Of a stretch of DNA of 64,000 nt, positions 15,286-23,913 are shown piece after piece. Made by a program: the position numbers and the translations under genes. The notes beneath the pieces were generated by a model that was given only the letters and a program-made list of their open reading frames with translations, made no database searches and was not told the origin of the DNA. Where the stretch lies: positions 1,986,345 to 2,050,344 of the forward strand of contig NZ_DF968182.1 of NCBI RefSeq assembly GCF_001192835.1. Reading direction: 5' to 3'. Position 1 is the stretch's first letter. Each line of letters begins with the position of its first letter. The stretch comes from Lentimicrobium saccharophilum (lineage in GTDB: Bacteria > Bacteroidota > Bacteroidia > Bacteroidales > Lentimicrobiaceae).

Positions 15286-16409
15286 TTCTATAATCCTGAA
15301 ACTTGAAACGCTTGAATAACAATCTACTAATTATTTAACTAACTATTTGTTTATTAATGTATTACACAGCTTCGCCTGGTCAGTCACATCCTGTAAACAA
15401 CCTGTCATCAAAACTTTATACCAGACATATATAATAATGATACTATGACAGGCATTTTACACACTGCTAACATAAGCAAATTTCTGCTTCCTGTCAAGAT
15501 ACCCGAAAATTTTCTGAAAATCACTTCGGGACGGGGTATCAGGGAAAAAAGAAATTCTAATTTCTAATTTTTAATTTCTGATTCCTAAAATATTAAATTA
15601 TAGATAAATAAGCGGTAATATGTATTGTAATTACTGAATTATTAAATCTTTGTCCGGATAGCTATCGGAACACAAAAAACCACAAAAGATTTTTTATATC
15701 CTGGCTACAGGTAGACAAAAACAAACAACAACTAAAAATAGGGAATGAGAAGTAACCAGTAGTAATATAACTATTAACTACAATACTTTCTACCTACTTC
15801 TTACTTCTTACTTCCTACTTCCTACTTCTCACTTCTGAATCTTTGAATCTTTGAATCTTTGAATCCTTGAACCGACCGAAGAGCCTGTCCCGAACTCTTT
15901 TTCGGGAGAGCTCAGCGAAGCTAATCCTTTCAGCCACAAATGCACGAATGTATTTGCCACCAAAACACTAAGGCACAAAAAAACACAAAAGATTTTTTAA
16001 ATCCCGGCGACAAGCAGACTGAAACAAACAACAATTGAAATTATCGAATAAGAAGTAACCAGCAGTAATATGGTCCTAAACTACTTACTAGCTACTACTT
16101 ACTTCTTACTTCTTACTTCTTACTTCTTACTTCTTACTTCTTACTTCTGAATCCTTGAACCGATCCCGATCGCTATCAGGAGAGCTCAGCGAAGCTAATC
16201 CTTGAATACAACTTAAGCACCAGAACACCAGAACACCAGGAATTTCCAATTTCCAATTTCTAATTTCTAATTTCTAAACTGACGCATTGATCTTTAGGAA
16301 TATAAGAGACATTTCAGATTGAAATCTTCAGGCTCAATTTACATATTTACATATTTACTCATTTTCACATTTACACATTGCGAAGCACCTGAACACCAGG
16401 AATTTCTAA
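15286..16409. repeat. Repeat-rich intergenic region with a duplicated composite unit
   Basis: No gene found. Two diverged direct copies of a composite of ~240 bp lie at about 15671-15930 and 15972-16203. Each runs from a CACAAAAGATTTTTTA block, via AGAAGTAACCAGYAGTAATAT, into a (TTACTTC)n heptamer tract, a TGAATC-type tract, and a GAGCTCAGCGAAGCTAATCC end. Just before that end, copy 1 holds a palindrome built on TCCCGAA/TTCGGGA and copy 2 a different one on TCCCGAT/ATCAGGA. Further tracts are (AATTTCT)n at 15551-15590 and 16240-16277. Micro-palindrome TCCGGATAGCTATCGGA lies at 15653-15669. Confidence 0.7.
16096..16149. repeat. Heptamer microsatellite (TTACTTC)n
   Basis: About seven uninterrupted copies of TTACTTC. 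A shorter, impure tract of the same unit is at 15791-15836 in the sister repeat copy. Such 7-9 bp tracts occur only in the host-like gaps of this window, not in the cassette region. Confidence 0.85.
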
Positions 16410-16417
16410 TTTTCAAT

Positions 16418-17511
16418 GGCTGTAGTTTATAAGTGCGTTGCTTTTAACGTTTGATATTTCTCTCCAATTGTTCGGTATCTCGTAAGACTTAAAAGGTCAA
16501 GTGTTGTGTACTTTACGACTTCTTCTGTAGGTCTAAGCGAGCTCTTGACTGCTTGCTGTACTCTGTACCAGTTTAAATAGTTCTGAAGATATTTTGTGGA
16601 GACGCCCCAAAACGTTGAGTCAATCCACTTCTTCACTCGATTATGCAAAGAGTTTACGGTTTGTATGTGATAGATGCCATTCTTAACATATTGCTTAAGG
16701 TCTGCGCGTAGCACCACCAATGAAAGCTGGTTATCCTTGGCAAAGCCCTTATAGCTTACGTGCCCATCAGCGCATAGGATGGAGTCCTTTTCAATTCGGT
16801 TCCCAATGGCGTTCTCGATGTCAGCTTTGCTGATGCGCCCGAGGGTGACCACCTTCATATCCATCGCCCCCTTACGGTCAGACGTCACGATTACAGCCAC
16901 CTGGTCTTTGGAAACACCTCTTGAAGAGGAGCTACCCCCTCGCTTGCGACCTTTCCTTGTTTGCTGTTCTTTCCCTTTTTCTGACAGCAAAAAGAATGTT
17001 TCGTCACTCTCAACAATCCCGTTGAAATCATCCTTCCTTACCTCTTCGAGAGAGGAAAGCACTTTATGACGCCAATCAAAGGCGGTTTTCTTGTTAATGC
17101 TCAGAGCAAACTTTATTTTATCCAATGACATGGACTTATGCATCAGTTCAAGGTAATCATTAACAAGCTCTTTCTTATGCAGACCAGCTAGCCATGTGCC
17201 CGTGTACTCCGTAAATGTTCGACTGCAAGCTCTGCATTTAAAGCGTTGGCTGCCCTTATCCTTGCCAAATCTGTAAAACCTTAGGCTTCCGCAATGAGGA
17301 CAGCCAACCTGCTTGTTTATCAGTTGGTTTCTGCGTAATGATAGGTAGTCGGGGGCACTTTCGTTCCCCGTTAATTCTGCAATCAGGTTCGCCTGTTGGT
17401 GCGAGGGTAAGGCGCGAATGGCTGATAATATTTCTTGATAGTCCATTAGCAAGTAGTTTGAGCAAAGATAAACAATATTTTCATAATACAACGCTATTCT
17501 AAACTACAGCC
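16418..17511 (-). mobile_element. Complete IS1595-family insertion sequence (1,094 bp)
   Basis: Ends are imperfect inverted repeats of ~23 bp starting GGCTGTAGTTTA and ending GCGTTG on both sides. The element is flanked by a perfect 8-bp direct repeat TTTTCAAT (16410-16417 and 17512-17519), the target duplication expected for IS1595. It contains one intact transposase. It has inserted in the (AATTTCTAA)-type repeat DNA between the recombinase and the epimerase gene. Both the intact frame and the perfect duplication argue for a recent insertion. Confidence 0.92.
16427..17446 (-). CDS. IS1595-family (ISXO2-like) transposase
   Basis: About 339 aa from the first ATG at 17446 (MDYQEILSAIRALPS); an upstream TTG at 17491 lies too near the terminal repeat to be a likely start. 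The N-terminus has a zinc ribbon: CPHCGSLRFYRFG ... FKCRAC. The catalytic domain shows the DDE-like acidic residues in ESDETFF, CADGH and the HNRVKKWI stretch typical of ISXO2 transposases. A Ser/Lys/Arg-rich loop (GRKRGGSSSSRG) sits between the first two. The frame is unbroken, so the enzyme should be active. Confidence 0.92.
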   Translation of the reverse strand: MDYQEILSAIRALPSHQQANLIAELTGNESAPDYLSLRRNQLINKQVGCPHCGSLRFYRFGKDKGSQRFKCRACSRTFTEYTGTWLAGLHKKELVNDYLELMHKSMSLDKIKFALSINKKTAFDWRHKVLSSLEEVRKDDFNGIVESDETFFLLSEKGKEQQTRKGRKRGGSSSSRGVSKDQVAVIVTSDRKGAMDMKVVTLGRISKADIENAIGNRIEKDSILCADGHVSYKGFAKDNQLSLVVLRADLKQYVKNGIYHIQTVNSLHNRVKKWIDSTFWGVSTKYLQNYLNWYRVQQAVKSSLRPTEEVVKYTTLDLLSLTRYRTIGEKYQTLKATHL

Positions 17512-17604
17512 TTTTCAATTTCTAATTTCTAAACAGAAAGATTAATATTCAGGAATATAAGAAGTATTTTAAATTGATCCCATCAGACTCCATTTACATA
17601 TTTC

Positions 17605-17683
17605 CACATTTTCACGACTTGTCCCGCAGCAGGCGGGATTTTCACATTTTCACATTCTCAAATCCTCAAATCCTCAAATCCTC
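17605..17683. repeat. Microsatellite with embedded micro-palindrome
   Basis: A (TTTTCACAT)n/(AAATCCTC)n tract is interrupted by TCCCGCAGCAGGCGGGA (17622-17638), a hairpin with 6-bp stems. TTTTCAC flanks it on both sides (just before GACTTG and just after), so the palindrome looks inserted in the tract. Confidence 0.6.
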
Positions 17684-18537
17684 TCTTTGCGCAGTAAATC
17701 CCTCAACGCTCCCTCCACCTCCGGAAACCGGAAAGTAAACCCCACTTTCAGCAAGCGTTCGGGAATAGCTTTTTGTCCGGTAGTGAGCGCGGAAGCCCCT
17801 TCGCCGAACAACAACCGGAGGGCAAAGGCGGGAACAGGCATAAAAACCGGCCGCCTCAGCACCCTGCCCAGGGCGGAGGTATAACCCTGATTGTCGGTAA
17901 CCCCGGGGGCCGTCAGGTTAAACGTCCCCGTAAGACGGTGATCCAGCACAAACATAAAAGCGCTGACCAGATCATCAATATGAATCCATGAGAAACCCTG
18001 CCTGCCGCCGGCGATGGGCCCGCCCAGTCCGAGGCGGAAGGGCGTCAGCATTTTGGGCAATGCGCCCCCCTCTTTTGCCAGCACCACCCCCAGCCTGAAA
18101 ACTGCCAGTCCGGTGGCCGGATCCAGCTGTGCAGCCTCCCCTTCCCACTGCCGGCACACATCGGCCAGAAAACCTTCGGCATAATAAGCATTCTCCTCGG
18201 TATTCACCCCTTCATCGCTGTAGATACCCACGGCTGAAGCCGAAATAAACAACTCCGGTTTGCGCTCCGCCAGATTTACAGCTTCCACCAGCTTACGGGT
18301 AGTAAGTACACGGCTGTCGAGAATTTCCCGCTTGTAAGCCCTGCTCCAGCGGGCCACGATGGGCGCGCCCGCCAGGTGTATCACGGCCCCGGCATTCTCC
18401 ACCTTCTCTTTCAGCAAAGCGGGATCGCCGGCAAAATCAGTCCGGCCGGCCGCCGTAACGGTATGGCCCCTTTCCTCCAGGGCGGCCCGCAGCCTGCGCC
18501 CAGTCAAACCCGTTGATCCACTGATAAGTATATTCAT
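17674..18537 (-). CDS. TIGR01777-family NAD(P)-dependent epimerase (YfcH/SDR39U1-like)
   Basis: 287 aa. Rossmann motif GSTGLTGRRL (G7-x2-G10-x2-G13) at the N-terminus, then the family signatures GAPIVARW, SRVLTTRKLVEA, SASAVGIYSDEG and FSWIHIDDLV. The C-terminal ~45 residues (PVPAFALRLLFGEGA ... LLKVGFTFRFP) match the DUF1731 tail. Length is usual for the family. It is a cytosolic oxidoreductase or isomerase of unknown substrate. It stands alone and diverges from mutA. Confidence 0.92.
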   Translation of the reverse strand: MNILISGSTGLTGRRLRAALEERGHTVTAAGRTDFAGDPALLKEKVENAGAVIHLAGAPIVARWSRAYKREILDSRVLTTRKLVEAVNLAERKPELFISASAVGIYSDEGVNTEENAYYAEGFLADVCRQWEGEAAQLDPATGLAVFRLGVVLAKEGGALPKMLTPFRLGLGGPIAGGRQGFSWIHIDDLVSAFMFVLDHRLTGTFNLTAPGVTDNQGYTSALGRVLRRPVFMPVPAFALRLLFGEGASALTTGQKAIPERLLKVGFTFRFPEVEGALRDLLRKERI

Positions 18538-18611
18538 ATTTAAGTTTCTATATGTATTGAAAGTCAGCTTTTTATCCGCTGGCAGGCTGTTAAATTAAAG
18601 CTAAAAAGTGC

Positions 18612-18660
18612 TTGCAGGATAAAAAAACCTATACCTTTGCACCGCTTTTTGTAAGCGGTT
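18612..18660 (+). promoter_or_regulatory. mutA promoter and leader hairpin
   Basis: TTGC (18612-18615) and TACCTTTG (18632-18639) fit the Bacteroidota -33 and -7 boxes with a 16-base gap. Immediately downstream ACCGCTTTTTGTAAGCGGT (18641-18659) can fold into a 7-bp stem at the very 5' end of the transcript. A start near 18646 would split this hairpin, so it may act as DNA rather than RNA. The leader is ~65 bases, too short for a cobalamin riboswitch. Confidence 0.6.
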
Positions 18661-18708
18661 AACAAACAAGGCGCTAAAAGGTTTCTGTATAAAATCAATA
18701 TACCTGCA

Positions 18709-20613
18709 ATGGACAATACGAAGAACACAAATCAGGCGGACAGGCTTTTCGGGGAGTTTCCACCGGTCACTACCGCCGAATGGGAGGCCAGAATTCAGGA
18801 AGACCTGAAAGGGGCGGATTATGAGAAGAAGCTGATCTGGAAAACCGCCGAAGGATTCGCCGTGAAGCCTTATTACCGTTCCGGCGACATGGAAGGCCTT
18901 GCTTCGTTCGGGGATGCCCTTCCCGGACAGTTCCCCTATCTCAGGGGCAATAAAGCGGATGGCAACAAATGGCGCATATGCCAGGACATTGAAACAGCCA
19001 ATCCGGCCAACGCCAACGCCCTTGCCCGCGAGGTGATCGCCAAAGGCGCTGACGCTCTCTCTCTCAATGCCGCAAATATTGACAATACCGCCTCACTGAA
19101 AACATTACTCGAAGGGATAGACACAGGCAAAATTTCGCTCAATTTCAATTCCGCAAAATCATACCCTGCCCTTGCCGGGATGCTGGTTCAGCATTTGGGC
19201 GAAGCGGCCGGCAACACCTGCGGCTCCTTCGACTGCGACCCGCTGAGCTACGTGCTGCTGAAGGGAAATTACCACACTTCACGTGAGAAAGATCTCGGTG
19301 AGGTAACGGAACTGGTAAAAAACTACGGCGATAAACTTCCGCCTTTCAGGCTGATCACCATCAACGGCCACTACTTCCACAATTCAGGGGCCACCCTCAC
19401 CCAGGAACTGGCATTTGCCCTTGCCTCGGGCAATGAATACATGGCCCTGCTCACCTCAGCAGGCATTCCGGCCGGCAAAGCCGCGGAAAGCATGATTTTC
19501 GTATTTGCAACGGGCGGAAACTATTTTATGGAAATCGCCAAACTGCGTGCCGCCCGCTTATTGTGGGCACGCATTGTGGAACAGTATCAGCCCGCTTCCC
19601 CCGAAAGCGCTAAAATGCGTATCCATTCGGTGACAGCCAACTGGAACAAAACCATATACGATCCTTATGTAAACATGCTGCGTACCACCACCGAGGCCAT
19701 GTCGGCCGCGCTGGGCGGAGCTGATATGATTACGGTACTTCCTTTCGACCTCAACTACAAGGAACCGGACGGATTCTCCATGCGTATGGCCCGCAACCAG
19801 CAGATTATCCTGAAGGAAGAATCGAGCCTCGATAAAGTGGTTGACCCGGCCGCCGGCTCCTACTACGTCGAAAACCTCACCGCTTCGCTGGCCGACGCCG
19901 CCTGGAAGCTCTTCCTCGAAGTGGAAGAAAAAGGAGGCATGACCGAAGCCGTACAATCCGGCTTTATCCAGAACAGTGTGGCCGCCAGCGCCGCGCAGAA
20001 AAACGCTGAGATTGCCGCACGCCGCACCGTAATGCTGGGAACCAACCAGTATCCCAATATGACGGAAAATATGCTGGATAAGATTCAGGCCGATGAGGAA
20101 GAGGAAGATGCTGAAATTACAGACCCCGTTCCGGTATATAAAACAATGGAGCCTTACCGTGGCGCCGATGCTTTTGAAGACCTGAGGCTGGCAACCGAGA
20201 TTTACGAATCGGAAGAAGGACACCGTCCGCAAGTTTTCCTGCTTGCCACCGGCAACCTGGCCATGCGTAAGGCAAGGGCGGGCTTCAGTACCAACTTCTT
20301 CGGATGCGCCGGTTATAAAGTCACCGACAATGCAGGGTTCAACACCGTGGACGAAGGCGTGAAAGCGGCCCTGGAGGCAAAAGCCGACATCGTTGTGCTT
20401 TGCAGCAGCGACGAGGAGTATGCCGATATCGCCCCTACCGCGGCCCGGGCACTGAAAGCCGCCAGACCTGAAATCCAGGTGGTGGTGGCCGGTTTCCCGA
20501 AAGAGCTGGTTGAACAACTGAAAGCTGCCGGCGTGGATGAGTTTATCCATGTGCGCACCAATGTGCTGGAAACCCTATATGCCTTCCAGCAAAAACTGGG
20601 CGTCATGCTGTAA
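18709..20613 (+). CDS. mutA: Methylmalonyl-CoA mutase small (beta) subunit
   Basis: 634 aa, normal for the small subunit. The N-terminal two-thirds is a TIM-barrel domain related to MutB (ATGGNYFMEIAKLRAARLLW, then VDPAAGSYYVENLT). The C-terminal domain (~490-634) has the cobalamin-domain fold but lacks the D-x-H-x-x-G cobalt ligand, as expected for the non-catalytic subunit. With MutB it interconverts succinyl-CoA and (R)-methylmalonyl-CoA. In Bacteroidota this runs mostly toward propionate during succinate fermentation. First gene of the mutA-mutB pair, 184 bp apart. Confidence 0.95.
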   Translation: MDNTKNTNQADRLFGEFPPVTTAEWEARIQEDLKGADYEKKLIWKTAEGFAVKPYYRSGDMEGLASFGDALPGQFPYLRGNKADGNKWRICQDIETANPANANALAREVIAKGADALSLNAANIDNTASLKTLLEGIDTGKISLNFNSAKSYPALAGMLVQHLGEAAGNTCGSFDCDPLSYVLLKGNYHTSREKDLGEVTELVKNYGDKLPPFRLITINGHYFHNSGATLTQELAFALASGNEYMALLTSAGIPAGKAAESMIFVFATGGNYFMEIAKLRAARLLWARIVEQYQPASPESAKMRIHSVTANWNKTIYDPYVNMLRTTTEAMSAALGGADMITVLPFDLNYKEPDGFSMRMARNQQIILKEESSLDKVVDPAAGSYYVENLTASLADAAWKLFLEVEEKGGMTEAVQSGFIQNSVAASAAQKNAEIAARRTVMLGTNQYPNMTENMLDKIQADEEEEDAEITDPVPVYKTMEPYRGADAFEDLRLATEIYESEEGHRPQVFLLATGNLAMRKARAGFSTNFFGCAGYKVTDNAGFNTVDEGVKAALEAKADIVVLCSSDEEYADIAPTAARALKAARPEIQVVVAGFPKELVEQLKAAGVDEFIHVRTNVLETLYAFQQKLGVML

Positions 20614-20703
20614 ACCTGCATTGAAATTTTTAAATCTTTGAATCTTTTAAGCCACGAATGCACGAATACACTTTTTTTGAATCCTATACCCGCTTTAGCG
20701 GAA

Positions 20704-20790
20704 TTGAATTTTTGAATTTTTGAATCTTTGAATCCTTGAATCTTTGAATCCTTGAATCCTTGAATCTTTGAATCTTTGAATCCTTGAATT
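20704..20790. repeat. Octamer microsatellite (TTGAATCY)n between mutA and mutB
   Basis: About ten copies of TTGAATCT/TTGAATCC fill most of the mutA-mutB gap and end 8 bp before the mutB start codon. The tract therefore lies in the transcribed spacer and could vary in length by slippage. It is preceded by GCCACGAATGCACGAAT (20651-20667), an interspersed motif also seen near 15930. Confidence 0.8.
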
Positions 20791-20797
20791 AAAAAAT

Positions 20798-22933
20798 ATG
20801 CGTCCCGATTTTAAAAATGTAACGATCAGATCGTTCGGCAAGGCGGATCCCGCGGCGCTGCCCAAGGGCTGCGAATGGATGACCACCGAGCAGATCCCGG
20901 TGAAACCGGTTTTCACTGCAGAGGATCTTGAAAAGATGGAGCACCTGAACTATGGCGCAGGACTCCCGCCCTTTCTCCGCGGCCCATACAGCACCATGTA
21001 TGTAATGAAACCCTGGACCATCCGTCAGTATGCAGGGTTCTCCACCGCCGAGGAATCAAACGCCTTTTACCGCCGCAACCTGGCAGCCGGTCAGATGGGC
21101 CTCTCGGTAGCCTTCGACCTGGCTACACACCGCGGCTACGACTCCGACCATGAGCGCGTGGTCGGCGACGTGGGTAAAGCCGGTGTCGCCATCGACAGCA
21201 TCCTCGACATGAAGATACTGTTCGACCAGATCCCCCTCGACAAGATGTCGGTATCCATGACCATGAACGGCGCCGTGCTGCCCATCATGGCATTCTATAT
21301 TGTTGCCGCCGAAGAGCAGGGCGTGCCCATGGAAAAACTGAGCGGCACCATCCAGAATGACATCCTCAAGGAGTTCATGGTACGCAACACTTACATCTAC
21401 CCGCCCATTCCCTCGATGAAGATCATTGCCGATATCTTTGAGTTCACTTCAAAGAATATGAAGAAGTTCAACTCGATCTCCATCAGCGGATATCATATGC
21501 AGGAAGCCGGCGCTACCGCCGACATCGAGCTGGCCTACACCCTGGCCGACGGACTCGAGTATATCCGCACGGGCATTCAGGCAGGCATTCCGGTGGATGC
21601 ATTTGCACCCCGCCTCTCTTTCTTCTGGGGCATCGGCATGAACCACTTTATGGAGATTGCCAAGATGCGCGCCGCCCGCCTGCTCTGGGCCAAGATTGTA
21701 AACCAGTTCAACCCGAAAGATCCAAAATCCATGGCCCTGCGCACACACTCGCAGACCTCCGGATGGAGTCTTACGGAACAGGATCCTTTCAACAACGTAA
21801 CCCGCACGGCTGTGGAGGCGCTGGCGGCCGCCCTCGGTCATACCCAGAGCCTGCATACCAATGCATTGGATGAGGCCATCGCGCTGCCCACCGACTTCTC
21901 GGCACGCATCGCCCGCAACACCCAGATCTACCTGCAGGAGGAGACCAACATCTGCAAGGCGGTGGATCCCTGGGCTGGCTCCTACTATGTGGAGTCGCTC
22001 ACCCATGAGCTGGCCCGCAAAGCCTGGAAACTGATCGAAGAGGTGGAACAGCTCGGCGGAATGGCCAAGGCCATTGAGACCGGAATTCCAAAAATGCGCA
22101 TCGAGGAAGCTGCTGCCCGCAAGCAGGCGCGCATCGACTCGGGCCGCGACACCATTGTTGGGGTGAACAAATACCGCCTCGAAAAAGAAGACCCCATCGA
22201 AACCCTCGAAGTTGACAATACCGCCGTACGCGAAGCACAGCTGAAAAGGCTGGCACAACTCCGCGCCAATCGCGACAATGCGGAGGTACAGGCAGCCCTG
22301 GAGGCGCTCACCCGTGCCGCAGAGACCGGAGAAGGCAACCTGCTTGCCCTTTCCATCGTCGCCGCCCGCAAACGCGCATCGCTTGGCGAAATTTCAATGG
22401 CACTCGAAAAAGTTTATGGGAGATACAAAGCCGTGATACGTTCCATTTCAGGAGTTTACTCCTCCGAATCGGCCGACGACAGCAGCTTCAGGAAAGCCTG
22501 CGAAATGGCCGACCAGTTCGCTGAACTCGAAGGACGCCGCCCCCGCATCATGATCGCCAAGATGGGTCAGGACGGGCACGACCGTGGCGCCAAGGTGGTA
22601 GCTACCGGCTATGCCGACATAGGATTTGATGTCGACATCGGACCTTTGTTCCAGACGCCGGCAGAAGCCGCCCGCCAGGCCATGGAAAACGACGTGCACG
22701 TGCTGGGCGTTTCCAGCCTCGCCGCCGGACACAAAACCCTGGTGCCCCAGGTGATCGAAGAGCTGAAAAAGCTTGGCCGCGAAGACATCATGGTCATCGT
22801 TGGCGGGGTAATTCCGCCCCAGGACTATGACTTCCTCTACAAATCGGGCGCCATGGCCATCTTCGGCCCCGGCACCGTGATTCCGGAAGCCGCCATCAAA
22901 ATGCTCGAAATTATGATCGAAGCCCGCAGCTAA
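20798..22933 (+). CDS. mutB: Methylmalonyl-CoA mutase large (alpha, catalytic) subunit
   Basis: 711 aa. The substrate barrel is N-terminal, with [38 protein letters not shown] and [12 protein letters not shown], all hallmark MutB motifs. The C-terminal cobalamin-binding domain (~580-711) carries DGHDRG near residue 590-595, where the histidine is the lower cobalt ligand, followed by the GG motif in [10 protein letters not shown]. The adenosylcobalamin-dependent enzyme acts in the cytosol as a heterodimer with MutA. No meaB gene is nearby. Confidence 0.97.
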   Translation: MRPDFKNVTIRSFGKADPAALPKGCEWMTTEQIPVKPVFTAEDLEKMEHLNYGAGLPPFLRGPYSTMYVMKPWTIRQYAGFSTAEESNAFYRRNLAAGQMGLSVAFDLATHRGYDSDHERVVGDVGKAGVAIDSILDMKILFDQIPLDKMSVSMTMNGAVLPIMAFYIVAAEEQGVPMEKLSGTIQNDILKEFMVRNTYIYPPIPSMKIIADIFEFTSKNMKKFNSISISGYHMQEAGATADIELAYTLADGLEYIRTGIQAGIPVDAFAPRLSFFWGIGMNHFMEIAKMRAARLLWAKIVNQFNPKDPKSMALRTHSQTSGWSLTEQDPFNNVTRTAVEALAAALGHTQSLHTNALDEAIALPTDFSARIARNTQIYLQEETNICKAVDPWAGSYYVESLTHELARKAWKLIEEVEQLGGMAKAIETGIPKMRIEEAAARKQARIDSGRDTIVGVNKYRLEKEDPIETLEVDNTAVREAQLKRLAQLRANRDNAEVQAALEALTRAAETGEGNLLALSIVAARKRASLGEISMALEKVYGRYKAVIRSISGVYSSESADDSSFRKACEMADQFAELEGRRPRIMIAKMGQDGHDRGAKVVATGYADIGFDVDIGPLFQTPAEAARQAMENDVHVLGVSSLAAGHKTLVPQVIEELKKLGREDIMVIVGGVIPPQDYDFLYKSGAMAIFGPGTVIPEAAIKMLEIMIEARS

Positions 22934-23711
22934 CCCTGCCGGCATCAACCTGCATACCTGACCTGACAAGTCTTCTTCCGACTTGTTAGGTCTTCTTTCT
23001 TTAGTTAACGCGCGTCTTCAGACGCGTGCCTCGAACCTTTCCTTTTGTTAGCGCGCGTCTTCAGACGCGTGCCTCGGACCTCAACAGAATAAAACCTGCA
23101 TAACCTACCCCGCGCAAAGCCGCCACGACGCAAAGATTATTCTGCGTCCCCGCAATTCCAGACTTCCCCGCAGGGCCCGGCCACCACAATCCACAATCTG
23201 ACCTAACAAGTCTTCTCCCGACTTGTTAGGTCTTCTTTCTTTAGTTAACGCGCGTCTTTCCCGCCAAGAGGCGGGACGTGCCTCGGACCTTTCAATGGGT
23301 AATCACGGACCTTTCAATTATGATTCTGTCCCGGTGGTCGGCGATTCCGATCGCCATCGGAACGAGACCATCCGGGATAACCTTTCCCACGCAAAACCGC
23401 CACGTCGCAATGATTATTCTGCGTCCCCGCAATTCCAGACTTCTCCACAGGGCCAAACCACAACAAGCAACGACCTGACCTAACAAGTCTTCTTCCGACT
23501 TGTTAGGTCTTCTTTCTTTAGTTAGCGCGCGTCTTCAGACGCGTGCCTCGGACCTTTCAATGGGAAACAAGGACCTTTCAATTATGATTCTGTCCCGGTG
23601 GTCGGTGATTCCGATCGCCATCGGAACGAGACCATCCGGGATAACCTTTCCCACGCAAAACCGCCACGTCGCAATGATTATTCTGCGTCCCCGCAATTCC
23701 AGACTTCTCCA
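22934..23711. repeat. Tandem triplication of a ~240-bp palindrome-rich segment
   Basis: Three copies start at 22960, 23200 and 23477. Each opens with a hairpin of 13-bp arms (GACCTAACAAGTC/GACTTGTTAGGTC; one G:T in copy 1) followed by TTCTTTCTTTAG, so copy 1 could terminate mutAB. A second palindrome follows (CGCGTCTTCAGACGCG), doubled in copy 1 and in copy 2 replaced in its centre by TCCCGCCAAGAGGCGGGA (23259-23276). Copies 2 and 3 also carry a nested palindrome, TTCCGATCGCCATCGGAA, inside TCCCGGTGGTC...GACCATCCGGGA. Each ends with GCAATTCCAGACTTC. No gene is supported. Confidence 0.8.
22960..22998 (+). terminator. Probable terminator of mutAB
   Basis: Arms 22960-22972 and 22980-22992 form a 13-bp stem with a 7-base loop, followed by TTCTTTCTTT. 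It is 27 bp after the mutB stop. The U-run is interrupted by C, so strength is uncertain. Confidence 0.5.
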
Positions 23712-23865
23712 CAGGCGTCCCTCGCCCCTCCTTCAGGCGTCCCTCGCCCCTCCTTCAGGCGTCCCTCGCCCCTTCTTCAGGCGTCCCTCGTCCCTTCTTC
23801 AGGCGTCCCTCGTCCCTTCTTCAGGCGTCCCTCGCCCCTCCTTCAGGCGTCCCTCGTCCCCCCTT
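23712..23865. repeat. 22-bp minisatellite, seven copies
   Basis: Seven head-to-tail copies of CAGGCGTCCCTCGCCCCTCC plus TT, differing only in C/T changes near the end of the unit. It stops ~50 bp before the DUF4838 start codon. Frames through it encode repetitive Pro/Ser/Arg peptides and are not believable genes. There are no spacers, so it is not CRISPR. Confidence 0.9.
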
Positions 23866-23913
23866 CAGCTTCGTCCCTTTGCATCATTTCGAAAAAATCT
23901 GCATCTTTGACTT

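Noticed and set aside
18640..18708. Cobalamin riboswitch upstream of mutA
   Set aside because: The leader is only ~65 bases with one small hairpin, far shorter than a B12 riboswitch, and no B12-box was seen.
19558..20550. 330-codon frame on the minus strand
   Set aside because: It lies wholly opposite mutA, whose protein matches its family over its full length. The frame is a composition effect of GC-rich coding DNA.
21449..22258. 269-codon minus-strand frame
   Set aside because: Antisense to mutB, with no family features.
23712..23865. Possible CRISPR array
   Set aside because: Units follow each other directly with no spacers, and no cas genes are present.
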